Notes under the pieces: generated by a model
Told to the model about the DNA's origin: nothing
Databases searched by the model: none
The model's input: only the letters and a program-made list of their open reading frames with translations
Shown here: positions 24,960 through 36,941 of the stretch, piece by piece
How positions within the stretch are numbered: position 1 is the stretch's first letter
How the letters are laid out: each line of letters starts with the position of its first letter
Position numbers and translations under genes: made by a program
Assembly (NCBI RefSeq): GCF_000003815.2
Contig: NC_049980.1
Coordinates: forward strand, 24,669,638 to 24,733,637
From: Branchiostoma floridae
Lineage: Eukaryota; Chordata; Leptocardii; Amphioxiformes; Branchiostomatidae
Direction of reading: 5' to 3'
DNA length: 64,000 nt

Positions 24960-26583
24960 ATGGTCACCCCTTTAAACTACTCCCTGTTGAGGTGGCATTC
25001 TGGCACAAAGTGTGCTGACCTTGTTAATTAAACGCCGTGACAGGAGGACAGTAACAGGCACCGAGAGTAATACTGTCTGGAATAACACAGATGATTTATC
25101 AGTTCAAAACATAAGTTTAGACCGAACATCCATTGATTATTAAAATGTGAAAGTTATTTGGATGATCGATATTAGAATGGAATTTTCCACTGCGATCTAT
25201 GAATCTTTGATAGAGAAGACGATCAATTGGAATAGATTATGCTAATTACAACATTTTTTGCATAAAAAAAACAATACATTTCAACAGGTCGAAATATCTC
25301 ACAGCGGTATGAGATCTCCGATCACTCACTGGAATTTGTCACTAGTGTTTGATTAGGCACACACTGCACTGCTGAGTGATTGCAAATCATAATCTCGAAC
25401 ACAGATCACTTTGAGGTAAGCGGTGAGCAAAAGTATTGCAAGGGATCCATAGAGTGAGACAAGACATTTGGTGATAATTAGAGGTGCCTTAACACGTTCA
25501 TAAGAATTAAGAAATGAATCTGCTGACAGGAGAATAAAATATTTTGACGCCGGCGGTTCTGTCTGTCGAACATTCTTTATCCCTCATGTAAACTTGTCCG
25601 ACCTACTTATTGTATTCGTTACTTTCCCATTCCCTGTAGCGGCGAGACGCCTACATGTACAAACGATTCCTCCTACATATTTCTTGACTGAGTAGACGTA
25701 TTAGGACAAAGGCAGCGTTGATATTAACGTGTTGTAACTTTGTAGCCGTCCTGAGAACAATGCATAGAACGACGGAACAAGGTGCACCTTGATCCGCGAC
25801 TAAAGGTCTGTTTGGTGACTTTGGTCAATTCGAAGTGTCAGCCATGGTATACATTACACCCAAGCGCCTGCCTATACCACCTGCGATGTTGTAGGTAAGA
25901 AAGGGTTGCACGTTGGATATCTTAACATTTTTTTTTACTTAATGGTCACAACGTAACAAGGCCTGAAGGCCACTCCAAGGTTACGGGTTACATGATTGGA
26001 ACTGTAACAGCATCTCTTCACCCTAGGTCAGAAACATCATGATTGAGACCAACCCAATTGCTCACTATAAATGATGGTAGAATGTTGATTACATGGGGAC
26101 ACAAGTAGTTCACAAGTGACCTAAATGTCCAGTAAAGTTGCCGCCTGCTCTGTGTCATACGTGTAAGCAATGACGCATCACCACTAGCAGGCCATTTTGG
26201 TGTAATCATCTGAGGTGCACGTGCATAATAATCACGTGGTGACTCTCTGTAGCCGCCACGCATCAACTAACGATGCAAGCGGACGATTGATAATGTTCCT
26301 GTATGGTATTGTAATGTAGGATTACGAAAATTTGTACAAACTGTGCACAGTATGTTAGTAATTTCCAATATCGTGGAATCGTATATATGGTCGACTATCG
26401 GAATCCAATTAGTAACTAATTCTTCTAGTTAATGATTGATATATGTTATGCAATGTTTCATTGACAGAAGTACTAGCATCAGGATTAGAATGGTTGTTAG
26501 CGACAGGAGAATCACAAACCCTAACACGTAGGTCAAATCATTCGTCGGCAACATCGAGACATCCTGTGGACAAGATTACAACA
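24960..26583. other. Spacer between copies 1 and 2, with copy 2 5' flank
   Basis: No gene. 25500-26240 matches 5690-6430 (see that entry). A candidate splice acceptor (TTGACAG) at about 26467 would start the leader exon containing the copy 2 ATG. The leader bases just before the ATG match those of copy 1 (GTGGACAAGATWACAACA). Confidence 0.55.
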
Positions 26584-29500
26584 ATGACGAAGGAGAATCC
26601 CAAACCCCTCCACTTTTGGAACAACGTGTGTTACGGTTTGTCTGCGGTTGCACTGAGCATTACAGGGAACGCCATTGGCCTTTTCTTTCCTGTGTTTATT
26701 CTCGAAGTGGCACAGGTGGGTGGTTATTGTGTATGGTTAATAAGCAATGATCCGAACGAACCTTTTGAAATCAAATGTTTCTATCTTCAAACGTAGCATT
26801 TTCTTTGATAGTTGGGCACTGAGCAGACATTAATGCTGAAATTAAAGAGGATATACGTTACGATATTACCCCATTCTGTCAATTTACTAATATACATCCA
26901 CAGTCAATCATTTTAAGGTCTGTATCTATACAGTTTAAACAAAGATGTGAAGATTCAACCCCATGACATCATTGTAATTGTTGCATAATGCATGAACATG
27001 CTTGACAGAATTGTGTCAAATCCTTCATGAAATTTTACTGACCTTTGACCTATCATCAAATATTGTCACATAACCAGATAACGTTGTCCAATCAGACGTT
27101 ATAGGTTCAAAGTGTCAAATAGGTGCCACAAATGGAGACAAAATAAATCTCAAGAAGTCATATATTACAATAAATGACCCATGTGACCGTTCCATGGTTT
27201 TGTTCGGTAGTTAGGCCATGTTGATTTGATTATATGGATGACATCCTCTGGGAACTCCAAAACTGATGCGAGCGAGCGAATAAAAAAAAAGTTTGGCCAA
27301 AAAAAAAAAGTTGCCTCCAGTATGAAATCAAAGTGGCCAGGAAGGTTGAACATAAGACTAAACACACATAGTATGGTGTACCAACAATTAGGTGTAGGGA
27401 CCAGCACATTATACGGGTGCAAGAGATTTTTTTTCTACTTGGACCAATCCGAAAAAAACAGACCTGGAAAAAAATCAGAGGAACAGGTTTCGCCAATTAC
27501 AAAATGGACACACTATGTCGGCAGGCATTTGGGGTCTTACCGGGGGCCAAGAAGACAACAAGAGGAAGTCAAGTAGAGTTTATAGTCAATTGTACCAAGT
27601 TTCTACAGTCAAAGGTACAAAGACAGTTAGCCTTTATTACTTGGAGATGGGATTTTTAAATGCCAGTGGGAGTCCAATAATCCACCAAACAGATTCCTTT
27701 GTAGCAAAACTGACCAATTACCATGATTGTTTTGAGTATTGCCAGTTCTCAAGTTTCCACAGACGATCGGACCTGAAAATGATCCTCTGGACCTGAACAG
27801 GACCTTCTGTACTGGTACCTCCCCTACCAACAGTAGATTTTTTTCTTTCTGTCCTTTCACATCTTATTCTTTGACTTTAGATTTATTTTGGCATTCTATG
27901 GCATTAGACTATGATTAGTTATCTGTTTTCTGATACCTTTTTTTTAATCTACGGAATATTTGTGCTCATTTTACAGCTGCTTTGCAGAGTTTATTGTGTG
28001 GTTGAAAACTTTTTTTTTTTTTGGAAACGGCCGAAAATTGGTGCGAGCGCGGATGTCATCCATATAATCAAATCAGCATGGCCTTATGGCAAATTACAAG
28101 GCCTCATGACACCACGTGTAGTAAGATTATTTGTACGTACCTGGTTATGTCTTGCAGCGGTGTTAATAACTTCTATTCAAGTAGGAATCTACGCAAGAAC
28201 AAACGTCTAACATTAAGTTGGTAGTTTGTGCATGATTCTGCTACAGTTTTGTTACAAACTAGAAATGTTCTGATTGACGACACATTATAAAGTTTTTTCC
28301 AACACTCTCTGTTTAAGATCACGCCTGCCCAGAACTCTATATTGACGATCACGGCCAAAGTCGTGTCATCGGTAAGCGGCTTCTTCGTCGGATTTCTGGT
28401 GGAAGCAACCAACACGAGATGGGGCAAGCTGAAACCATGGTAGGTCGAACGGTGCACTTGAATATTGTACATGTTGGACAAATTTTTCATCCTTATCGTT
28501 GAGACAGAAAAACAGCAAAAATGTCACAATTAGCTGCTATAACTTGTTAATTTCTATTATCATATAGCCAGGGGACGTTGGCCAATCAGAAGGCCCCATT
28601 TCATGCTGGTTATGACGCCGTAACAGCCATGCATTAATTTTTTTATTATCGCACGTGTGCATTAATGACTTTTGAAAGTTTGAACCAATCAGAAGGACAG
28701 ACAAACAGGACGCTGGCCAATCAGAATGAGATATCCAGGAATCGTCCATCTGCCAAGATAGGGGAATAAGTACAGGCATGGCAGGGGGGATGGCTCCCTC
28801 TATTAACATCGGTAGTGCGTGTTTCTTTGTTCAAAGAAAACATTTGCCGTCTTAAAACAACATTGAATTACCTATAATATTTAAGACAATAAAATCTATT
28901 TCAAGTCATGTCCAATTTAAACTACAAATGGAAAATAAAATTATTTGCACCCCCGCCCATTCAAGTTCAGACGACAATAACACCACGGTCCGCCATTGAG
29001 TAGCGGTCATGGCGCTGGAGGACCAAAATGCTACCTTTCTTCGGAGAAGACGTGTCTGAGTTCGTAGTGAACGAGATTCTCAAGAGCTGTGAAGCACAGG
29101 GATCCCGGAATACCTCAGGAAAGCCGGCAGAGATTTAGCACCTGATACGAACGAACTCGACAAACTGGAGAATGGGCGAGTGGAGAAATACGGAGCGTGC
29201 AACAGTTTGTAACATAATGAATCGACTTTGTTCTTATTTCAAGCCTTGGAACAGAAATACATTTCACGTACAAGTTTTATGTTGTTCAAATTCACAGTTC
29301 AAATTTATGTACTGAATAAAAGATGTATGTTTTATAAAGGAATTTGTCACTCCTACCCAACCGGAAACTCTACTCTACTCAACTCTACTCTTAAATGGGT
29401 CAGTGTGGGTAGGCTATATGATAATAGGGTTAATGGCCCGCCTGTTCCTCGGTATATATGGTGTCATAACGCCTGGTCCTTTGCCATAACCACCTCATAA

Positions 29501-32500
29501 AACCACCTCGTTCGCTTCGCTCACTCGGTGGTTTTATTCGGTGGTTATAGCAAAGGACCAGGCGTTATGACACCATATACACCTCGGGGCGGGCCATTAA
29601 CCCTTAATTGCTACATGAGATAGGTGTTCGCTGTTAAGTTATCATCAACCTGGTCGGACCAAATATGAAGGATTTTATCTTCCTAGCTTAGGTCCCTTCA
29701 GAATTACCCTTACCTTCCAAAAAGAAGGGAAAGTTCCTTGCCTCTCAAAGGACCAGGCGTTATGACACCATATACACCTCGGGGCGGGCCATTAACCCTT
29801 AATTGCTACATGAGATAGGTGTTCGCTGTTAAGTTATCATCAACCTGGTCGGACCAAATATGAAGGATTTTATCTTCCTAGCTTAGGTCCCTTCAGAATT
29901 ACCCTTACCTTCCAAAAAGAAGGGAAAGTTCCTTTGCCTCTCTGATGTTTTTAGCATCTAACGTTACATTTTGAGGGCAAAACCTATAACATTTGCATCT
30001 CAATACCACACATGGTGTCCTGGAGCTTAGTTTGAGACATCAGGACAGTTTGAAAAGGTCTGAGCGGCCACGGAAACATCTATGACGACGGCTATCAACT
30101 ATTGTCAATAGCCACGGTGAACATTTTGAAATCAGTTTACTTCAATTTCAGGCTTTTCCTCACCACGTTTCCGGCCGCGGCTTGTTACTTCTTCCTGTGG
30201 TTCTCCCCTGACATCGTCAGTCCTACAGGAAAGCTGATATGGTATCTTGTCTTCTACGGCGGATTCAAACTTCTCATGAGGGTATGAACTCGCTGTCAGA
30301 GATGGGCTTGACAAATCTTAACCTATAGCGATATCATTATTGTAATGGAAAGACACTTTGGCTTACAGACAGACTTAGTTTTTCTTTGTAAGTTTGTTGC
30401 GACTCTTCGACTGAATCTCACAATAGTAGAAAAGCAGTATATCTTCTCTTCAAACGTATCATGTTCCTCGATAACGGTAGTGGGTAAATACACAACTTTG
30501 GCCGATTTCTGGCCACCGTGCCATTGAAAGAATAGACTTTTTTATTGTTGATTTATTTCGCACTTAAAGAAAAAAAACAATGGATACGTGGCAATGAAAT
30601 ATAGACATAAAGAGATATAACAGTACAAAAGCTGCTACCTATACGAAGGTCTCCCTTTACTAACTTTACAGTATACATTGATCAAACAAAGAAATAAGTA
30701 ACGTTACGGATAATAAGTAAAGAAAACAACATTGCGATTATAATCCAGGTCTCTATGTAGGGATGTGGGTCACATCAATTTCATATCATTTATCTTCCAG
30801 GGATTTGGCAATGCAAGGTCCTCCCTCGTGATGTTTGCGACCCAGGAACCGAGAGAAAGAGACACCCTGAATACATATTGTACGTTTTGCTACATTATTT
30901 ATAATGGCCACGAAGGAGCGTCGTATTTTCGGTGATTCTCACCTGTAACTCACGATCCTTTGGATCAATTAATTTGCTTTTTCTTATGTGAGTAGGTATT
31001 GATGTTCCGAAGAGATGTTTTAGACTTCCTAGAAAGAGGCGCACACAAAAAAGAAATCAATCATCCAACTGAGAAACTAATTTGAATAATTTATGAAGAA
31101 ATACTGTTAAACCATGATGGTAAATAATTGAAATTACACACATTTGTAACTGTGAAAAGGGGATAATCAACAAATGTTAGCTAAAAATGAACATAAGATG
31201 AAATGAACATCAACTGACGGAATTTTCGAAATTGTAAAAAGAATCAAAACTCCATTTATTACTTCACGGAGATTAAGATATTGGTTTTGCCGGAACGAAA
31301 TGGAATGACTTGTCTCTGCTATGCTCCTTAGCGTCCGCCTTTGACACTGCTGCAATCCTGCTGTCCACACTGATCCAACAAGGGACGTTCGCGCTGTTCC
31401 ACGCCAACATTGGGTACGACCCGTGTGGCAACGCGACTCTCAACGGAACACATGCGCACCACGGACCGTCTCTAGATACAGAGGTAAGAATCGTAACGCC
31501 GGCGTCGCTATCTTTTAGCTTCCTAAGATAGTCTCCAAGCAGACCCATCGGTGCCTTAGAGATAATATATTAAAGCTGGCAAAGGAATATAGCCGGCCAA
31601 AGGGAGATAGCCGGCTAAGGGAGACAAACGGGCACTAAGTCCCTGGCCAGCTTTGATACTATCTCTAAGGCACCGTTGGGTCTGCTTGGAGACTATCCTA
31701 AGATCGTACCCACTCGTTTGCTAGTTACCTCAGTTATCGTTCTTGGCTTGTATGTGTCTTTGAACAACGTCACATACAACATGCATATACCTTCACTCAA
31801 GCGGGTTAAAAAACCCATCACACATACCGACAAAAGTAGGCCTGCGCCACGGATCATCCAAGTCAATTCTTGTACGCCTTGTGCTTGTCAACTCCAAGTG
31901 TAGAACTACATTGATGAGTGCCGCCCTATGAGACGGCTTGCCAGTCAATTGCACCAAAAGAAGACAAAACAAAACACAATTTGGACCTACGTGTACGATA
32001 CCGTTCAGTCGAAATGAATAGTACTTTGAGCTACAAACTGACGCTTATTCGTCCTCTGCAGAAAACGGCGTACATGACTGCAGGAGCTGTTGGAACTGGC
32101 ATCTTTGTAGTCTGTGGACTGGCGGCCGTTTTGGGCGTTCCAGAAAGAAAAGGTACCAACACTTTCCATTTGCGTGATTGCCGCGTGCTTTTCATTTCGA
32201 GACTTAAAAAAAAAAAACACGTCGTTATTTCAGATATCAGCAGAGTACAACGTTCTTCATGCTTCCCCGCTGGTGACATCAAAGAACTTGTCCTCCATCC
32301 TCCTTTCCTAGCGATGGCTGTAATCAATTTATTGTTGATGCTGGGCCTTAATGTGAGTTCTCTCAATATCTTACCTTTTCAAAAACACAAAATCAACAAT
32401 TGAAATCGTCAAATTTACATCAACCTACAGGTACATTGTACCTATGATTGGCTAATTTATCAACCAGCTCAACATTTAGTCATGCAAGATGCTTTCTTTG

Positions 32501-34727
32501 CTGTCGCATCTTTATACGTACTGTTCATAAGCTTCTAATCATAAAGTGAACGCCAAACGTTCCCCTTGTTTGATAAGTAGATCTACGAGCTTACAAAGTG
32601 CTTCTTATATGTTGCAGACTAAGCAGAACTACCGCGCCTTGCTACTGCAGTATACCTTCAACTTGTCAGACCAGGTGTTCTACATTATTATTGTATATAC
32701 GGTACGTATGCCTCCTGGGATGCAGATGTCCTACATTGCAACATAAAGTGTGGAAACACATGTGATATGAATATCTCACTTAAAGCAATTGCACTCTTTT
32801 GTAGGTACCATTGTAGCACGGACGATAGACATCCACTCGCCATGTAACACTGATTATATCGGGCCATTGTAACAAAACGAATAGAAGTTATAGCAAACTC
32901 AAATACAACTAACACCGACAAAACTATTAATTAACCACTGACTGAAAAAACTAACACCCTCCTGATTACCTCTTCGTTCATCCTCAATCCTCCACACAGG
33001 TAGCGTCAATAGTAGCGACATTCGTTTGGAGTGTAGTTATGCGTCGAATTGGCCGGAAAGAAACAGTATGCTTAGGGATTCTGGTAAGTACGACTTCTTC
33101 TTTTTTTCCCTACCTGAGACGGCTACTACAATGTAACAACTATATGTAGGTAGAGGTGGTGTAAGAAAGTTTATTTCTGTCGTAGGGATGTGACAGAATC
33201 ACGGACGGAGGTATATACTTACTGATTCGCATGATTTCAGGTCTTCCTACTGCCCAACAACGCTGCTCTCCTGATAGCAACGGAAGAACTGTTGGGCTCC
33301 GCGCTGCTACCGTTCATGTATGCTGTGACTGTGTGGGGTGGGATAGGAGATGGCTCTTTTAAACTGATATTAAGGCAAGATTTCCTGCATTTTTGGACTT
33401 CAATATGCAAATAATGTTCTTCTAATTTCTAATGCAATGATTCACTCTATGTTTCGCATATCTGTTCTATGTCACAATTGAAGTCGATTCGAGTTCTTAG
33501 TCATGCGTTCCTTGCCACACTCGAGAAGGACGAAACCATAACATGTAGTCATATGCACAATCACAGTGTTATGAAGACGGACGTCATCGACAATTTCAAG
33601 CTCAAGACTGACAAGAAGATGGCGTCTATTTTGTATTCCCTCTGGGGGTCTTCAAGCATTGTCATGAACGGCATCAGCACTGCTGTCTTCAACTGGATCC
33701 TGCAGTAGGTTTTGTGACACTATCATATGACGTGAAAGAGATATATTTTAAATGCTCGTGGCTGTCCATAGCATTTCCTCACTGACTACGCGTATTTGAG
33801 CGACGCGTAAGTAATCTATGTTTATCATGACTTCAGTGTACCTTGTTCGTAGAATAATTCAGTTGTATACGACCTCGCTGGGGTGCAAAATTACATTTAC
33901 TGCTGTTTGATGCCAGGTGTTATCTACCGTCTAAACCTACCGTCTAGGTCCGCGAACTACAACGCAGATGACTGTGTCCAGCCGAACAGAGTGAAACAGG
34001 CTCTCCGGTACATAACGGCGGGCACGCCTCCTGCTGCCTACGTCATAGCCTTGTTGTTCGTCTGGCTGTACCCGATCACCGAGGAGTCTCGCATGAAAAC
34101 CAAGATGGCCCTGGACGCGAGGTTTGTGTGGTCGAGTTTGTACCAATGCCTTAAAGAATTAAACAGAATATCGAATTACGGGATGCACCTGTGGCTCAAC
34201 TGGCAGCAGCCTTACAGTTGAGAATCCTGTATAGGGCTGGAGGTTCGCCGTCTTCCGGATGGGACGTACGGTATATTGGGGGACCCTCGTTTCAGGTGCC
34301 TCCAATACGGAGGGGCAAGCCAACCCTTTAAAGATGTGACTTGCTCAGCTGCTAGAACAGCAAGGAAACCTTTGTCCTATTTATCACTAGGCACTGTAAA
34401 GGGTCTGAGCTACTGGACGCATATCGAACGACCAAGGCATTAGGTTAAAACATTTTAACCTCATTGGAACGACAGAGGGATTGCCTCCCCAAGTGTACAG
34501 ACAGTCTTGCAAAAATCCTCTTTGAACCAGCAAACATCCGGTGAAAATGATCATGGCGCTTGGTACACCAACAGAAACCATTGGCACTGTGTAGCAAAAT
34601 AGGGATGTCATAATGACTAATTTAATTCTGAACATTCATTTTTTAACACAGGAGAACAGCGGCAGATGAAGAGAGAAGGACGCTTCTGAATAACGCAGAT
34701 AATATCTCCGTCCAAGAAAGACTTTGA
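26584..34727 (+). CDS. MFSD2-like: MFSD2-like transporter copy 2
   Basis: Thirteen coding exons: 26584-26715, 28318-28439, 30152-30281, 30801-30879, 31332-31483, 32062-32152, 32234-32352, 32618-32701, 33000-33083, 33241-33374, 33567-33704, 33948-34121, 34652-34727. They join to 504 residues plus stop with no breaks. The protein would have 12 TM helices and the GPH/MFS_2 pattern: TM2 block ending GKLKPW, ERDTLNTY in exon 4, DVIDNFKLK in exon 11, YPITEESR in exon 12. Cys186 and Cys431 correspond to the MFSD2A extracellular disulfide. Ser61 and Gly65 replace the two TM2 aspartates that bind the cation in MFSD2A and MelB. Intron 10 has a GC donor (33375). Two AATAAA signals lie at 35011 and 35021. 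Introns 1 and 5 hold MITEs and intron 2 a foldback element. Introns 3 of copies 1 and 2 still align, so these two are close relatives. Substrate unknown. Confidence 0.9.
27214..28083. mobile_element. PIF/Harbinger-like MITE, copy B (copy 2 intron 1)
   Basis: 870 bp, same terminal repeats (GGCCATGTTGATTTGATTAT) as the 23786 element, flanked by TTA at 27211-27213 and 28084-28086. No transposase. Confidence 0.8.
28556..29604 (+). mobile_element. Foldback element, copy A (copy 2 intron 2)
   Basis: The body (CCAATCAGAA boxes, GAATAAGTACAG, GGATGGCTCC, a GGTAGGCTATATGATAATA block) matches 53715-54416. It ends in a long palindrome at 29426-29604: AGGGTTAATGGCCCGCC on the left and GGCGGGCCATTAACCCT on the right, with arms of nearly 80 bp around a TCGTTCGCTTCGCTCACTCG centre. 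No coding capacity. Confidence 0.75.
29551..29942. repeat. Recent 195-bp tandem duplication
   Basis: 29551-29745 is repeated at 29746-29942 with a single T insertion as the only difference seen. The unit includes the right arm of the foldback palindrome and about 135 bp of flank. Confidence 0.9.
31522..31702. repeat. Snapback MITE in copy 2 intron 5
   Basis: Arms of about 58 bp (31522-31579 and 31645-31702) are near-perfect reverse complements and include GTCTCCAAGCAGACCCA and GTGCCTTAGAGATA. The centre repeats TAGCCGGC. Part of the CTCCAAGCAG foldback family. Confidence 0.85.
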
Positions 34728-36941
34728 GGCCGGATATTAGCATATGGCATTCAATTGTCATATTTGCTACTTTCTCTGGGAAGTAAACGTGTAAATTGAT
34801 GTCCATATATATGACTGCATTTGATATATATTGTTTTCTTTGTTCCTATTCAAATATTGTGAAATACTGTGCCTAAGAACTATGACCCGATTTATACACG
34901 ATTTTGAGTCAAATCAATTTCGGCTCAGCGGCTCCAAGTCGACTCCAGGTCGACACAGCGGCTTGGAGTCGATTGGAGAAAACGCGTGTGTACATTGGGC
35001 CTATGTTGTGAATAAAGCGAAATAAAGATCATGGTTATCCATCGGTGCACCACATGGAATATTTGAATTTAGTTTGTGCAAAGTTGATAGTTATTATCCC
35101 TCACACGAGCACACGTTCACGGTTGCAAAACGCATAGCATTTAATGTAAGGAATGAGTGGTGCAAGTTTGGTTTCCTGGCAACTTGCTCTGGAACTGCAG
35201 GGGCGGTTTTGTGAACAACGTTCAATGAGGATGTATGCAGGTGGCCAATTGAAAGACGGATCTCGTGTAATTTTGCCTGCGGGAGTGATTGCGAATGGTG
35301 CACTTAATAATAATAAGAAGGTCACAATCTTCCCCACCAACCTCTGCTTCAACAATACTTATGGGCTTTGTTGGCTCTTGGAGACCAGACATGGTTCAGG
35401 TTTACAGTTTTGAGACTTCATACCTCCATGAAATATACACGGTTTTTTGTAAACTTTTTTTCTATGTTGTCACATTGATCAGGCTAATAAGGCTATAGCT
35501 AGCGTAGTCTACTTTGACGATAGAATACATTTTATGTGTGAAACTGCTTTCCTCTGGCAAGCTGTCAGGCGGCCAAAATTGACGTTGTCTTCCTAAAACC
35601 AATCAACATACTACATAATATCAAATTAATTTACAATCTATGCAATGGTTGTTAAGTTTTGCTGACCACAAATACCCAGAAACACAAACAGACACACCCC
35701 TCTTGGTGAATGACATAGCCCACTGGAGGTATGTTCAGATGGTGATGTAACCTAAACCATTGCCTAACCTATATATAGCTATGGGCAACAGAAGCCATAA
35801 GCGCCATTCAATCAGAGGATATAAAAAAGATTGCCGCTGGTGGTGAAACTACCCGAGATGTACGGATGAGGGTGAATTGCCATTGTGAGTCCAGACGTGT
35901 ATGAAAAGAGAAGACACAGTCTGTTAAGTTCAGGACTCTTGGCATTAGATACAAACATATGAGGTCACCGATGCGGGTGATAAAGGTGTTTTGACAGCAG
36001 ACCAGCCCTTATCTACTTTGTCAAATATTCTAGCACATTTTCAACCGCCGTGTTGGCCCGACCTAGTTATTATGTGTACAAGCTTCCAGAATCTACCATT
36101 ATCGACACAGGGAGATTCGTGTTCTTTATGGCTAGGCGCTCATATGTGGCACATGTTACTGAAAATTTATTTTCAACTCTCTGCGAAGCAGTGATACATT
36201 CAGTGCAATCGGACCAGTCCATGATGTTTAACGCAAGAGTTAGGCCGCAAGCGGCACAAACAAGAAAGGCGAAGAGATACAACAGGTCATCTTAATGACT
36301 CATCCATTGACCCGCGTTACGAAAGACGGGTCGAAAATGCTCTGGCATCTGTGTTGAGAACTTCCAGCCATCAGCAGGTAAGGCCTGTGAAGGTTTGGTT
36401 AATACGATGTGTCATGTGTTTTGGAGCGCATATGATGCTACCATAACCAAGTAGTGTCTTCAGCCGACAGAAAATATACCATTACGTTAGTACAAGGGAG
36501 GTGAAAACCCCTTGGTTAGTGCTAAGGGTCACAGTGGTGTACTTAACGAGGTCTGCATTGGTGACGTTATGCTGCTTGCTAGTAAACTACATACCATTGC
36601 TAATATAAAATTACAGTAGAAGTTTTTAAATGGTTCTTGCCGGCTGCTTACTGAAGATCTGAAGGTCATTGTGTCTTCCTACGAGACGGGGGTCAGGTGA
36701 GGAGTACTTACTTTGCTTGGATTTGACCATTTTAAAACAAAACGAATTATTGGCTGAACCATGGAACTAGCATTGTGTACGTTTCCATCAAAGCCAGCAG
36801 TATTGTGCACAAAACGTCAATGACATGATTTTGATTAAACTCTGTGACAGTGTCAATCATTTCTTTTTCTAGCATCGGTGCCAGAATCCCCGACTATTAC
36901 ATATAAAGGGCATCAGGCAACCCAAGGGCGACTCATCAACC
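34728..36941. other. Spacer between copies 2 and 3, with copy 3 leader
   Basis: 3' end of copy 2 with AATAAA at 35011-35016 and 35021-35026. A likely non-coding leader exon of copy 3 ends at 36377 (CAG|GTAAGG); its surroundings (GTTGGYCCGACCTRGTTATT, ATTGACCC, ATCHRGCAG|GT) are matched upstream of copy 4. The acceptor before the ATG exon would be TTCTAG at about 36873. The open frames at 35094-35413 and 36050-36295 have no recognised family. Confidence 0.5.

Noticed and set aside
31918-32403. 161-codon open frame as a stand-alone gene
   Set aside because: It is read-through of exon 6, intron 6 and exon 7 of transporter copy 2, in frame by chance because the intron is only 81 bp.
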